Below are positions 1 to 9,174 of a DNA stretch of 64,000 nucleotides, in pieces. Source of the stretch: an uncultured Paracoccaceae bacterium (GTDB lineage: Bacteria > Pseudomonadota > Alphaproteobacteria > Rhodobacterales > Rhodobacteraceae); contig CALSNT010000012.1 in assembly GCA_943787785.1 (NCBI GenBank), positions 1 to 64,000 on the forward strand, written 5' to 3'. A model generated the notes under the pieces. It ran no database searches, was not told where the DNA came from, and was given only the letters and a program-made list of their open reading frames with translations. The position numbers and the translations under genes were made by a program. Positions within the stretch are counted from its first letter, which is position 1. Each line of letters starts with the position of its first letter.

Positions 1-1
1 C

Positions 2-239
2 CGTGTCCGTCTCGGAGGCAAAGGACCCGCCGCCCGCCTCCAATTCACCGCGCAGCTCAGCAAAGTTTTCGATGATGCCGTTACGCCCTTTCGCCCCACA
101 AGCCTCAAGGCTGTACGTGGCCATATTCGGCGATACCTATCGGCTTTGCATCATCAGGGCGCGGATCTAAGACAGGCGTCGAGCCTGGATGACCTGTTTG
201 CGCCCGACCAGGTCGAGCACGCTTTTCGTTGGCTCTGGG

Positions 240-241
<2 letters not shown>
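2..241 (+). pseudogene. Recombinase-like fragment (N-terminal part), broken
   Basis: An open frame enters from the left window edge and runs about 80 codons to a stop near 272. Its middle (FDDAVTPFRPTSLKAVRGHI) resembles the helical N-terminal region of tyrosine recombinases or integrases carried by mobile elements; this is a weak, from-memory resemblance. Around position 240 the similarity ends, and the adjacent frame takes over with a serine-recombinase C-terminus, so this looks like a deletion junction between two different recombinase genes. No catalytic part is present. It could also be another helical accessory protein. Confidence 0.35.
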
Positions 242-503
<262 letters not shown>

Positions 504-599
504 CCAACCGTCAGTCATCTAACTATCATGGCCAAGGTGCGCAAGGGGGGCGAGGCTAGATTCAAGTGGCAAGAATCAAGATTTGCCATTTTTTCTGGC

Positions 600-743
600 C
601 TATTCCGCAGGCGTTCCACTGAGGTCCGCAGGCGTAACCGGTTCTTTTCTATGCAGGCGTAATTTGCGAAACATCCGGCCCCATTCCTGAAAGGGATACA
701 GATAGATCAACAGCGGGTTTTTGTCTTCAATTCCACTGCTCAT
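600..743 (-). CDS. Small hypothetical protein (47 aa), abutting the IS21 remnant
   Basis: A short minus-strand frame starts at an ATG and contains the aromatic stretch NPLLIYLYPFQEWGRMF followed by a basic segment and an acidic/proline tail ending PAE. A GGGAG lies very close to the ATG. The family is not recognised. Its 5' end sits within a few bases of the point where IS21 similarity starts on the other strand, so it may instead be the 3' end of a longer gene cut by the element. The biased, non-random composition argues for a real coding remnant. Confidence 0.4.
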   Translation of the reverse strand: MSSGIEDKNPLLIYLYPFQEWGRMFRKLRLHRKEPVTPADLSGTPAE

Positions 744-744
744 C

Positions 745-999
745 GCTCCCAAGCGAGAATATGTGCAAATCCTGCGCTTGCTGGAGAGCTTCGAGATCGG
801 TCATGTCCAGGCGGCGGTCAAACAGGCCCTAAGCCTCGGCGCCATTGGCTATGATGCAGTCAAGCATCTGGTCCTTTGCCGGATTGAGAAGCGTCCGCCG
901 CGGCTGGACCTCGACATCTATCCCTATCTGCCAAAAGCAATGGTCGAAACGACGAATCCGGCTAGCTACAAGGTGCTGATGCCTGGAACGGTGACATGA
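745..999 (+). pseudogene. istA: IS21 transposase IstA, C-terminal remnant
   Basis: About 83 codons match the IstA C-terminus: REYVQILRLLESFEIGHVQA, then GAIGYDAVKHLVLCRIEKRP, then a YPYLPKA segment. The DDE catalytic domain is absent. The stop overlaps the istB start in the ATGA arrangement (996-999) typical of IS21 operons, showing that the two genes belong to one element. Confidence 0.85.
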
Positions 1000-1373
1000 G
1001 CGACACCCCACAGGTGCTGTTGCAGCATCATCTCAAAAAGCTACGCCTGCCAACCTTCCACAGCGAGTATGACAAGCTGGCCCGGCAGTGTGCGACCGAG
1101 AACAAGGATCACATCCAGTATCTTCTGCGGCTGTGTGAACTGGAGCTGATCGAGCGTGAACGCCGGATGATCGAACGGCGGATCAAGGCTGCAAAGTTCC
1201 CGGCAACCAAAAGCCTGGACAGCTTCGACTTCAAGGTCATCGCGTCGCTGAACAAGGTTCTGACCATGCAGTTGGCGCGTTGCGAGTTCGTGGATCACCG
1301 CCAGAATGTCATCGCCCTTGGGCCAAGTGGGACCGGCAAAACCCACATCGCACTGGGGCTGGGACTGGCGGCC

Positions 1374-2765
1374 GGTTGTGTCTCGAAAGTGGTGGAAATT
1401 CTCCGGCGGCGTTCTCCGAGCGTTTTGATTTGCGCCTGATCAGGCGACGAGGTCAAGTGTCATTGGTTCAATTGGTTGCGCGAGCGTTTCCCAGCCGTCG
1501 ACCTTGCGCATCTGGATTTGGCCTGAGGCGAGGAGCGCCCAAAGCAGCATCGGCACGGTTGCAGCGCAGGGCAGCACGGTCTGTGTTTTGATCCGGCGGC
1601 GAAACTCCTCGTTCAGGCGCTCGATAGCGTTGGTTGTGCGAGCTGACTTCCACTGCGACGGATCGAGGCGGGTGAAGGTGAACAGCCGATCCCCGGCCTC
1701 TTCAAGGCTGTCTGCGACCGCTCGACACTTGAGCTGCCATTTGCGTAGAAAGGATTTGCGCTGCTTCTCAACTTCATCGGCGGTTTCAGCGTAGATCATG
1801 GCGCGATAATCGTCGCCCAGCTCCTCGTGCATATGTTTTGGGGCGTGGGCCAGCAGGTTGCGATGCTTGTGAACAGTGCAGCGTTGGATCGGCAAGTCTT
1901 GGCCCCACAACGCGACCAGCGCGGCCTCCAATCCCGGCGCGCCATCAACCATCACGAACTCGGGCCGCTTGAGGCCCCGCGCATCGAGGTCGTCAATGAA
2001 CTGACGCCAGGCGGCTGTGCTCTCCCCGCCCATATTCATGATGGAAAGCAATACTTTCTGCCCATCACGACGCACGCCAATGGCAGCCAGAACCGAGATG
2101 TTCTGCGCTTTCCGATCAAGACGCGTCGTGATGACGGTGCCGTCAAGGATGAGCCGAACGATGTCCTCATCAGCAAGGCTGCGGGCGCACCAGGCGTCCC
2201 AGTCGGTCTTCACCTTGCGCCAAGCGCGGCTGACGACGTCTTTGCCGACAGCCCCCTTGAACAGCGCAAACAGCGCGCGCTTCACACGCCGCGTGTTGGT
2301 GCCCGAGAGATAAACCGACGCAATCAACGCTTCGGCCGTCTTGGTCAGGCGCTGGTAGCGCGGCAACGCTTTTGAGCGCCATTCACTAGCCTTACCGACT
2401 TCATCTTCAACCCGGGCGCGGGGTACGCTGATCGTCTCGGTGCCAAATGTCCCGGTGATCTGACGGTCCCGGTGGCCGTGGCGATAGCCTTTCACCGCCT
2501 CGGCGTCCCGGCCATACCGCAAACGGCCAAGAAAGCCGTCCAGTTCTTCCTTGAAAACGGCCTCGATCGTGCCGCGGATGTTGGCGCGCAGCCGATCTTC
2601 GATCGGATCAAAGCCTTCTTCACATGCAAGTAGCGAAATGGGGCTCGTGTCTGTAGTCTTGGTCATGGCGTGATCTCCTAAGGCGGTACCAGCCGCCGAT
2701 TGGGTGGGTTTGATTCACCCGGAGATTACGCCACCTTCAAATTTCCACCAACTTCCCGACACGAC
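1374..2765 (-). mobile_element. IS256-family insertion sequence inside istB
   Basis: A roughly 1392-bp element carrying one transposase gene on the minus strand. It is flanked by the 9-bp direct repeat CTGGCGGCC at 1365-1373 and 2766-2774. Its ends are imperfect inverted repeats matching at about 21 of 26 positions and sharing GTGGAAATT. The 8-9 bp duplication and single 408-codon transposase are family traits. Clean duplications imply simple, fairly recent transposition into an already present IS21 copy. Confidence 0.9.
1440..2666 (-). CDS. IS256-family transposase
   Basis: An intact 408-residue mutator-type transposase. Visible family segments include LILDGTVITTRLDRKAQNIS, with the first catalytic aspartate, FVMVDGAPGLEAAL with the second, and the C-terminal TTNAIERLNEEFRRRIKTQT helix containing the catalytic glutamate. 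The length is normal for the family. It fills most of the element between the inverted repeats. It differs clearly from the IS256 transposase at 26883-28130, so the two copies are separate arrivals. Confidence 0.95.
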   Translation of the reverse strand: MTKTTDTSPISLLACEEGFDPIEDRLRANIRGTIEAVFKEELDGFLGRLRYGRDAEAVKGYRHGHRDRQITGTFGTETISVPRARVEDEVGKASEWRSKALPRYQRLTKTAEALIASVYLSGTNTRRVKRALFALFKGAVGKDVVSRAWRKVKTDWDAWCARSLADEDIVRLILDGTVITTRLDRKAQNISVLAAIGVRRDGQKVLLSIMNMGGESTAAWRQFIDDLDARGLKRPEFVMVDGAPGLEAALVALWGQDLPIQRCTVHKHRNLLAHAPKHMHEELGDDYRAMIYAETADEVEKQRKSFLRKWQLKCRAVADSLEEAGDRLFTFTRLDPSQWKSARTTNAIERLNEEFRRRIKTQTVLPCAATVPMLLWALLASGQIQMRKVDGWETLAQPIEPMTLDLVA

Positions 2766-3388
2766 CTGGCGGCCTGCCAAAAGGGTCTCAAGGTCCGGTT
2801 CACAACGGCCGCCGCACTGGTTCACGAACTGATCGAGGCGGTTGACGAGCGGCGTCTGCAACGCCTGCAAAAACAACTGACCAGCCAGGACCTGTTGATC
2901 ATTGATGAGCTCGGCTTCGTTCCACTCAGCAAATCCGGTGCCGAGCTGCTCTTTGAGATCATCTCACAACGCTACGAGCGCGGGTCCATCATCATAACGT
3001 CCAACCTGCCATTCGACGAATGGACCGAGATCTTCGGATCAGAACGCCTGACCGGTGCCATTCTGGACCGCCTCACCCACCACGTGCATATATTGGAAAT
3101 GAACGGAGAAAGCTTCCGACTGCGCGAGAGCCGGAAAGCCAGAAACTGAAACCCAATCCGAAAAAGCATAGATGCTGGCCTGCGGCCAGCGCGCCCTGGC
3201 ACGCGTCAGCTATATGAAAAGCACACGCGCCAAGGCGCAGCTAACTCCCAACCAAACTGACCAATTTTACACCGGGAAATTGACCCTTTTTGCGCCGGGA
3301 TTGACATTATAATTATTTGGCTTAGGAATCAATTTCCTCAAATTTCAGAACAGTCTAAAATCGACGTAGAAAATTACCGAGGTTCAGT

Positions 3389-4399
3389 ATGAAAAAACGT
3401 AAGATTCCAATTCAAATTCTATTTCTTATCAGTAGTATAGTTTCGGTAAATTCTGCAGTTGCAGCAGATCACAGTGAGCCTCTGGGACTTTTAGAGGCAG
3501 AAAACAGGCTTGCTACAATATCCTGTATTCAATGTGATCTACAAGGTTTGATTCTCACTAACCAGAATTTTTCCAATGCCAATCTGCAAGGTGCAAACCT
3601 GACAGGTGCGATACTTTGGGGCATGAATCTGACTTCTGCCAACCTGACAGATGCAATCCTATCTGATGCTTATATGACTGGCGTGGATTTGCGCAAAGCG
3701 CGTCTGGCCGACGCAGTACTTCAAGGGGCGGAGATTTTTGGTGCTGACTTATCAGGAGCGCAACTTCTTCACGCTGATTTTTCGGATGCGAATCTATCAC
3801 GTTCTAAGCTTAACGGAGCGGATCTTCGTGGCGCGGACCTTGGCGATGCGTACCTAAGTGAAGCTAGCGCGAGCGGCGCCAATTTAAGGGATGCGGACCT
3901 TACCTATGCCGACCTCCGGGGAGCGAACCTTTCCGGCGCAAATCTTTCAGGCTCAATATTGTTGGGAGCGGATTTTCGTGGTGCGAACTTGTCGCATGCG
4001 CAATTGTTAAGCGCTGATCTGGCTAACAAGAAGCTAACCGGCGCAAATCTGTTCGGAACAAACCTTTACCAAGCGGACCTTCGATCAGCCGATCTGTCCG
4101 GCATAAGCCTGCTTAATGCCAACCTTGCTGGCACTAACCTTAAGGATGCCAACCTTTCCGAAGCTAGCTTGAGTGGCGCTGACCTGTACCAAGCCAACCT
4201 GCGCGGTGCGACGCTTTCGGGGGCGAATCTGGCGGGCGCAAATTTTACCCAGGCGAACCTCAGATCTACAGATCTGAGAACTGCGGACCTGACCGGTGCA
4301 AACCTGACCGGCGCGAGCCTCGCCAAGGCAGCGATGCAGGGAGTAGTTCTATGCAACACCACCATGCCCGACGGCTCATTGGTCTACAGCGGCTGCTGA
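3389..4399 (+). CDS. Secreted pentapeptide-repeat protein (336 aa)
   Basis: An N-terminal signal peptide (hydrophobic core PIQILFLISSIVSV, cleavage after AVAA) is followed by about 50 A(D/N)LXX repeats from residue 50 to 325. Such repeats fold as a right-handed quadrilateral beta-helix. A CIQC pair precedes the repeats, and the C-terminus has a conserved-looking cap with cysteines (VVLCNTTMPDG, then GC). A periplasmic or exported location is inferred. The partner is unknown; the gyrase-protecting pentapeptide proteins are cytoplasmic, so that role is unlikely. The gene is AT-richer than the core region and begins 83 bp after the IS21 end, whose TTGACA points at it. A second such protein lies at 14245-14754. 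Confidence 0.85.
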   Translation: MKKRKIPIQILFLISSIVSVNSAVAADHSEPLGLLEAENRLATISCIQCDLQGLILTNQNFSNANLQGANLTGAILWGMNLTSANLTDAILSDAYMTGVDLRKARLADAVLQGAEIFGADLSGAQLLHADFSDANLSRSKLNGADLRGADLGDAYLSEASASGANLRDADLTYADLRGANLSGANLSGSILLGADFRGANLSHAQLLSADLANKKLTGANLFGTNLYQADLRSADLSGISLLNANLAGTNLKDANLSEASLSGADLYQANLRGATLSGANLAGANFTQANLRSTDLRTADLTGANLTGASLAKAAMQGVVLCNTTMPDGSLVYSGC

Positions 4400-4426
4400 T
4401 CTTATATTTTTTGCGAAACATACGGA

Positions 4427-4590
4427 ATGTGCAAGAACGCGGCGGCGCGCCAGTTTGGAATTGACCGCAAGACCGTCGCGAAGATGCTGAAGCATGCGGT
4501 TTCTGATCAGAATTATCAGGGGGGTCACTTTTGGACGCCGATTACCCCAATATGGGGGTCAAAATTGCATACCGTTTCACACCCAGACAC
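4427..4590 (+). pseudogene. istA: IS21 IstA N-terminal relic joined to an IS21 end
   Basis: The frame begins with an IstA helix-turn-helix segment (AAARQFGIDRKTVAKMLKHA) but within about 25 codons changes to sequence typical of IS21-family ends, with direct repeats GGGGGTCACTTTTGGACG and GGGGGTCAAAATTGCAT at about 4520-4570. Deletion has therefore fused the start of a transposase gene to the terminus of an element of the same family. No function is expected. Confidence 0.65.
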
Positions 4591-4674
4591 AACGAGCTAT
4601 CGCGCCGATATCGCTTACGTCGAACACGCCAGGGCGGCCTTTGACCAAGCGGTGAACGGCGGCGCATCGTAGCT

Positions 4675-5232
4675 GTTGCCACGAACCGCGATCCATCTCT
4701 CTTCGATCTTCCAGATCCTCCGACGGAGATCGTTCATCGCGCTGAAATCATTGCCAGCCGTCCGGACTTTCATCGCCGCGTAGGTGCTGCTTTGGCGAGG
4801 AGGTACGAAGACAGTCTGGAGCCCGCGGACGTAGAGAAGCTCATCTATTCGGGCTTCTATACGTCCGCCGACAAGGCTCTGCTCACGCAGTTTCAGGTGG
4901 CGAAGCCGCCTGATCGAAAAGAGCTGCTGAACGAGATAGCAGATAAGCGCCTCAGGAAGTTGGGGCATCGAATTTTATTGAATGAGACGCCGAATCTGTT
5001 TGCAGACGAACACCTTAGCAAGGCTGCGGTTGACTGCAACGTCCCAACACATTGGGACGAGAACCCGCAGCTCTCGACTTGGGCATCAACTCAGCGGACG
5101 AATGCAAAGAGTGAAAAGTTGTCGGACGAACGCTGGGAACGTCTTGAGGCGATAGGCCACCAGAAAATAAGGACGGCACCGGCCCTAGTTCCCGTAAAGA
5201 CACCGCATTTCCGGACTGAGCCACCCCTCTAA
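4675..5232 (+). pseudogene. Exonuclease I C-terminal relic fused to a helicase-associated domain relic
   Basis: Codons from 4675 read VATNRDPSLFDLPDPPTEIV, then RPDFHRRVG and YSGFYTSADKALLTQF, resembling the C-terminal half of exodeoxyribonuclease I. From about 5030 the same frame reads NVPTHWDENPQLSTWASTQR and LSDERWERLEAIG, the signature of the helicase-associated domain. Neither has a start codon or its catalytic part. The in-frame join of two unrelated 3' parts is best explained by deletion. A second helicase-associated relic lies at 8888-9031. Confidence 0.55.
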
Positions 5233-5467
5233 ATCCGCCTATATCAGAAACGCCCTCACAGCTGGTATAAGTGGTTTTGACTAAGAGGATTAGCATCAAT
5301 GTTAGAGTTAGCAGTCGGGCTGGTTATACTTTTTATTCTCGGTGAAAGCGCTTGGGTTTGGCTTGAGAAGAGCGAGTACGCTCAGCTTGCGGCCAGTAAG
5401 AACGTCCTTGATCGGGCTGGCTTCAAGCCGGTGGCCCGATCTGGAAGAAAGATTGATCCTCGATCAA

Positions 5468-5557
5468 ATGCCGCCGATGATCGCGGCGGCGGCGATGAGC
5501 CTGTCGTCGGTTTCGGTCATCTCCAACGCGTTGCGATTGCGGCGGACCGGTCTCTGA
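5468..5557 (+). pseudogene. Copper/heavy-metal P-type ATPase C-terminal relic
   Basis: Thirty codons match the extreme C-terminus of CopA-type P1B ATPases (last membrane helix IAAAAMSLSSVSVISNALRL, basic tail). The rest of the ATPase is gone; upstream sequence (5299-5465) could encode an unrelated short hydrophobic peptide starting MLELAVGLVILFILGES. The stop lies just before the methyltransferase gene, so these probably belonged to one metal-resistance operon before deletion. Confidence 0.7.
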
Positions 5558-5567
5558 GGGAGGAACG

Positions 5568-6179
5568 ATGACCGACAAATCGAACCGCTGGGAAGACGTC
5601 TACCAGAGCAAGGCCGATGCTGAGACCAGCTGGTTTGAGGAGCGCCCGCAGATCTCGCTCGACTTGATCGCCGCGACAGGGGCAACCATCGACGCCGCCA
5701 TCGTCGATGTCGGTGCCGGGTCGTCGCGGCTGGTGGATTGTCTGCTGGAACAGGGCTTCCGCCGGATCACCGTGCTCGACCTGTCAGTGACGGCCCTGGC
5801 AAATACCCGCGCTCGGCTGACTGAAGACGCCCCGGTAGAATGGGTTGTGGCGGATGTCCTCGATTGGCAACCTTCGCGGAGCTACGATGTGTGGCATGAC
5901 CGGGCTGCGTTCCACTTCCTGATCGAAACCGCCGATCAGGAAGCCTATCTGCGGGTTATGGACCGGGCCCTCAAGCCCGGAGCTCACGCCATCATCGGTA
6001 CCTTCGCGCCAGATGGCCCGGAGAGGTGCAGCGGACTGCCGGTCGCCCGCTATGACGCGACACTTCTGGCAAAACTGCTCGGCCAAGACTACCGCTTGAT
6101 CCGGTCGCAGACGCACGAACACCACACGCCGAGGGGCGGCGTGCAGCGGTTCCATTTCGGCCTGTTCAGGAAGAAGTGA
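5568..6179 (+). CDS. Class I SAM-dependent methyltransferase (203 aa)
   Basis: A compact Rossmann methyltransferase: motif I is IVDVGAGSSRLVDCLLEQG (about residues 45-63), an acidic residue ends strand 2 (VLDLS), motif II is VADVLDW, and the motif III region is LKPGAHAIIGTF. The opening NRWEDVYQSKADAETSWFEE is typical of a small family often found beside heavy-metal ATPases; the CopA tail just upstream agrees. The substrate is unknown. GGGAGG lies 5-10 bases before the ATG. The gene is intact although its presumed operon partner is lost. Confidence 0.8.
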   Translation: MTDKSNRWEDVYQSKADAETSWFEERPQISLDLIAATGATIDAAIVDVGAGSSRLVDCLLEQGFRRITVLDLSVTALANTRARLTEDAPVEWVVADVLDWQPSRSYDVWHDRAAFHFLIETADQEAYLRVMDRALKPGAHAIIGTFAPDGPERCSGLPVARYDATLLAKLLGQDYRLIRSQTHEHHTPRGGVQRFHFGLFRKK

Positions 6180-6436
6180 TCACTTGAAAATCTGAGGAAA
6201 TGCACAAGCTGTGTATGATTGTCTGCGTAACGAAAGCAAACGCTCGTTTCTCCAGAGAGTTGGGCGAACTGCTGGGCCTTGCCACGAAAAGCCTATGGAG
6301 CGCCTGAACAAAGGGTTGCGCTCAACCCACCGGTAGCACCGCTCAAGGATGGAATGGTTAGATGCGTGGCGTTCTTTGATGCAGATTTCCGATCAACTGG
6401 TGAAAGCTGTGGACGCCATTTGGTGAGTGTAATCGA

Positions 6437-6790
6437 ATGAAATTCGTCACCTATCTCCGCGTATCAACCGAACGCCAGGGCCAGAGCGGCTTGGGGCTGG
6501 AAGCACAACGCGCGGCGGTTGCGGTGCACGTCCTTGGCCGGGGCGAGGTGGTGGCTGAGTTTGTCGAGGTCGAAAGCGGCAAGCGGTCAGATCGCCCGGA
6601 GCTGGCGCGGGCGCTGGCAGAGGCGAAACGAGCAGGGGCCGTGTTGCTCATTGCCAAGCTGGACCGTCTCGCCCGCAATGTCGCCTTCATTGCGAACCTT
6701 TTGGAAAGCGGCGTCGAGGTTACGGCGGCGGATATGCCAGAGGCCAATAGGTTCCTGCTGCACGTAATGGCGGCGGTGGGATTGCGATGA
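6437..6790 (+). CDS. Serine recombinase/resolvase, catalytic domain only (117 aa)
   Basis: The resolvase N-terminal domain is recognisable: FVTYLRVSTERQGQSGLGLE carries the nucleophilic serine (VS) near residue 10, and LIAKLDRLARN holds the conserved arginines. The frame ends at HVMAAVGLR, where complete enzymes continue into the long helix (AEHE...) and the DNA-binding part. It is therefore truncated by a frameshift or deletion and probably inactive. It belongs to a different recombinase lineage from the tail at 240-470, or could be the N-terminal half of the same type. Confidence 0.75.
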   Translation: MKFVTYLRVSTERQGQSGLGLEAQRAAVAVHVLGRGEVVAEFVEVESGKRSDRPELARALAEAKRAGAVLLIAKLDRLARNVAFIANLLESGVEVTAADMPEANRFLLHVMAAVGLR

Positions 6791-7549
6791 AGTTGCATCC
6801 CTTGCCCGCGACGTAAAACGTTTGGCTGTCAGACCCGTTTGAACCGGATGACTTTTGAACTCGGCCTGGCATCAATGATTTCAAGAGGTTAGCCTATGCC
6901 CAGAATTCACAAGGGCCGTGATGAGGGGACGGCGAAAGTTCCAAATGTTCCAGGCGGCATTTACCGTCATCAGAATATGCATTGGGCTGCTTTCGTATCA
7001 TGCCAAACAACTCTTTGCGTCTTACGCCGTCGCAACCCAAAAGGAAAACCGCAAATGCCGGATATAGCCTGGTGCCGCACATTGGTAGCTGGGGTGCACA
7101 TCCACACTGAAGGGGCCAAGGCGACCGGGTTGCGGGCATCGAAAACCCAACCGTCGACGGTAGCACGTTGGTTTAGGCACCTGTTCGGCATCAGATGTCC
7201 TGACCGGACTCCCCGGAGCCTTACAGCGCCTCTGCGGGGGCACATCGACCGTCCTCACCGCAATCCGCCGACTACGAACGCCGACACCATGTGCAACCAA
7301 GTAGCCAACCGGAAACCATCGTCCCGTTGTACAACGGGTTCCGGCAGACCACCACTGGGGTGCGATCATGCCATCGCCGCTCTGCAGCCTGCCGGTCCGC
7401 ATGTGACGCTGGCGGCATGAGTGCTCGGTGTGTCTCGACTTAGGCGTCTCGAAATAGGGACGGAATGGTCCACTGTATCTTCGTAACCGATTGAAATGTT
7501 TTGAAAAATTTCTGATTGGTAATGCAGCTGAAACAGATCATACTAACAC
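6791..7549 (+). other. Non-coding stretch with relic sequence and repeat copy 1
   Basis: No convincing gene. An open frame from 6896 to 7420 shows no recognisable family and a composition unlike a protein. The stretch contains one copy (7189-7246) of a 58-bp sequence found again at 10980-11037. It separates the truncated resolvase from the acyltransferase gene. Confidence 0.5.
7189..7246. repeat. 58-bp exact repeat, copy 1
   Basis: Identical over 58 bases to 10980-11037 and in the same orientation. It begins CATCAGATGTCCTGACC and ends CTGCGGGGGCACATC. The flanks differ. Its nature is unknown; it may be a remnant of a small mobile element. Confidence 0.85.
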
Positions 7550-8431
7550 ATGCTTTCATCCGCTATAAAATCAGTTCTGCATCACGCTAGGTACCTGCCT
7601 TTGTGGTCAGCACTTGCCGTTATTCATTGGCGTTCATTTGATTTGCGATCCCGTGGCTTAGGGACAACATTTGGGGTGATCATGCGTTGGTTTCCGCCTG
7701 CAAGACGCCGGTTTGACCGTGAAGTGTCTCGCGTTTTTCCCAAAATGAAGCGTAGTGCACGTGCAAGGCTTGGCCAAGAAATGGGCAGGCATATGGGGCG
7801 AACACTTTTTGAAATCTACCACGATGCTGAATTCCAAACGCAATATCACAAATTCAGAACGACTGGCCCCGGACTTGCCGCACTGAAGGAAGCCAACGCA
7901 GCTGGCAAAGGCGCTATCATTGTATCTGGTCATTTTGGGCAATGGGAAGCAGTTCGCGCTGCAGTTAGGATGCACGGACTGGAAAGCGGCGGCGTCTATC
8001 GCCCCCACAAAAATCGCCATTACGCGCGCCGTATTCGTGCGGAAATTGAAGCAGGTGGAAAACCGATTTTGGCAACTGGTCGTGCTGGCACCAAGGCGCT
8101 TGTTCGTCATTTGCGGGATGGCGGCATAATTTCTATCTTATTGGATGAAAAACATGCTGAAGGTGTGCGTATACCGTTTCTCGGTCTTGAGGCATTCACA
8201 TCTCTATCGGCGGCTCAGCTTGCACTGAAATATGATCTGCCCATGATACCCGCGTATGGCATTCGAATTGATGATGGTAATGCATTTCGCGTGGAATTTG
8301 AGGCGCCTATCCCTCACACAGATAGCACCACCATGACACGCGCCTTTAATGACAGCCTATCTGCTCGGATTATGGCAGACCCAGAACAGTGGTACTGGAT
8401 GCTGAGACGTTGGGATTGGGTGTCAGGTTAG
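7550..8431 (+). CDS. LpxL/HtrB-family lipid acyltransferase (293 aa)
   Basis: The protein matches the lysophospholipid/lipid A late acyltransferase family. An N-terminal hydrophobic anchor (YLPLWSALAVIHW) is followed by the catalytic HX4E motif in IIVSGHFGQWEAV near residue 127, a GGVYRPHKN segment and the C-terminal ending PEQWYWMLRRWDW typical of LpxL homologues. It would transfer an acyl chain from acyl-ACP to lipid A or a related lipid at the inner membrane. Its length (293) is normal. Codon use is less GC rich than in the core genes, and it stands alone between non-coding stretches, which suggests transfer. Confidence 0.85.
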   Translation: MLSSAIKSVLHHARYLPLWSALAVIHWRSFDLRSRGLGTTFGVIMRWFPPARRRFDREVSRVFPKMKRSARARLGQEMGRHMGRTLFEIYHDAEFQTQYHKFRTTGPGLAALKEANAAGKGAIIVSGHFGQWEAVRAAVRMHGLESGGVYRPHKNRHYARRIRAEIEAGGKPILATGRAGTKALVRHLRDGGIISILLDEKHAEGVRIPFLGLEAFTSLSAAQLALKYDLPMIPAYGIRIDDGNAFRVEFEAPIPHTDSTTMTRAFNDSLSARIMADPEQWYWMLRRWDWVSG

Positions 8432-9174
8432 AACGGCCCGCGCCCTGCGCCACCTCTGATAGCCTCTCAGGCGCAATAGCACCGGATGCCTTGATAGTTT
8501 TCCGGATGCCCCCCCTTCAACGAACCCTGCCGCCGTTTTGCGACCCCTACCCGGGGGGCACCCCCTTTTTCGGGCGCCGTCGCTCTGATCACCCTTACAT
8601 AGTATTCAGCGCGTTCGATCAGATGCCGAAATGCAAAACCGAAAAAAATTTCTAGAAAATTTTGGTCAGCGGTCTTCGAGGACGGATTGGCAGGTGGTCC
8701 GCGTCCTCTTGCAACCTGCGCTCCAAAAAACGCGCCCCGGAGCGCGTTCTGGATCTCCGCACCACTTCCTACCAGAAACCCGTGACGCCGCTGTCACCGT
8801 AGTAACAGGCGCTGTGGTGGGGTATTTGCTGCCCGTATTTGACGGATATTAATCCTGATCACGGGCATATCGACAAACGCCAAGCAGTCAGCAATCATTC
8901 GTGCATGGACAAAATGGCCTCAAAATCAGCAGCTTGCAACGTGGGTAAAAAATCAGCAGTCCGGTGCTACGCAAGGCAAATTAACTGCTGAACGAAAACA
9001 ACGGCTGGAGGCGATTGGGTTTGAGTTCTGAGCCGGTTGACGCGGATCAAATCAAGCAAGTGATGCGTGCAGCAGAAACATGACGATCTTCAGTGAAGGT
9101 GGTAAGCGAAAGTCTGATGGAATGAAGAGCTGCAACGGTGCCAGCTGCGAATATCGATAAGACGAGGACCCCCG
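8432..9174. other. Non-coding stretch with degenerate repeat and domain relic
   Basis: About 740 bp without an intact gene. It holds C- and G-rich runs (8510-8580), one copy of a degenerate element sharing AACCTGCGCTCCAAAA with 10923-10938, and a helicase-associated domain relic at 8888-9031. Confidence 0.5.
8888..9031 (+). pseudogene. Helicase-associated domain relic
   Basis: Forty-seven codons read WPQNQQLATWVKNQQSGATQ and then GKLTAERKQRLEAIGFEF before a TGA. This is the helicase-associated repeat pattern (tryptophan-rich start, then (K/E)L(T/S)xER...RLEAIGF) at the C-terminus of some SNF2/DEAD-type helicases. No start or upstream helicase body exists here. Confidence 0.6.

Larger units (their letters stand above)
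996..3149 (+). pseudogene. istB: IS21 helper ATPase IstB, split by IS256
   Basis: The first part (996-1373) gives the IstB N-terminus through Walker A (GPSGTGKTH) and the following helix. The second part (2766-3149) resumes at LAACQKGLKV and carries Walker B (LLIIDELGFV) and the sensor segment IIITSNLPFDEW to a normal C-terminus. Joining the halves across one copy of the 9-base duplication restores the frame, so apart from the insertion the gene looks intact. IstB assists IstA in target capture; here both are inactive. Confidence 0.9.
745..3306 (+). mobile_element. IS21-family element, 5'-truncated, with nested IS256
   Basis: The C-terminal third of istA, an istB split by another insertion sequence, and the element's right end are present. 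The right end (about 3260-3306) holds two related repeats, ACCGGGAAATTGACCCTTTT and GCGCCGGGATTGACA; read inward from 3306 it begins TGTCAA. The left end is missing: similarity starts abruptly near 745. The outermost bases read TTGACA outward, a perfect -35 hexamer facing the pentapeptide-repeat gene that starts 83 bp away. Confidence 0.85.

Noticed and set aside
3389-4399. Quinolone-resistance (Qnr-like) pentapeptide protein
   Set aside because: It has a cleavable signal peptide and cysteine caps and so is not cytoplasmic.
5299-5571. Open frame starting with a hydrophobic segment
   Set aside because: After about 25 codons it runs antiphase to the P-type ATPase relic; only the first part might be real and no family is seen.
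6896-7420. Open frame of 174 codons
   Set aside because: No recognisable domain, odd residue composition, overlaps the 58-bp repeat and competing frames on the other strand.
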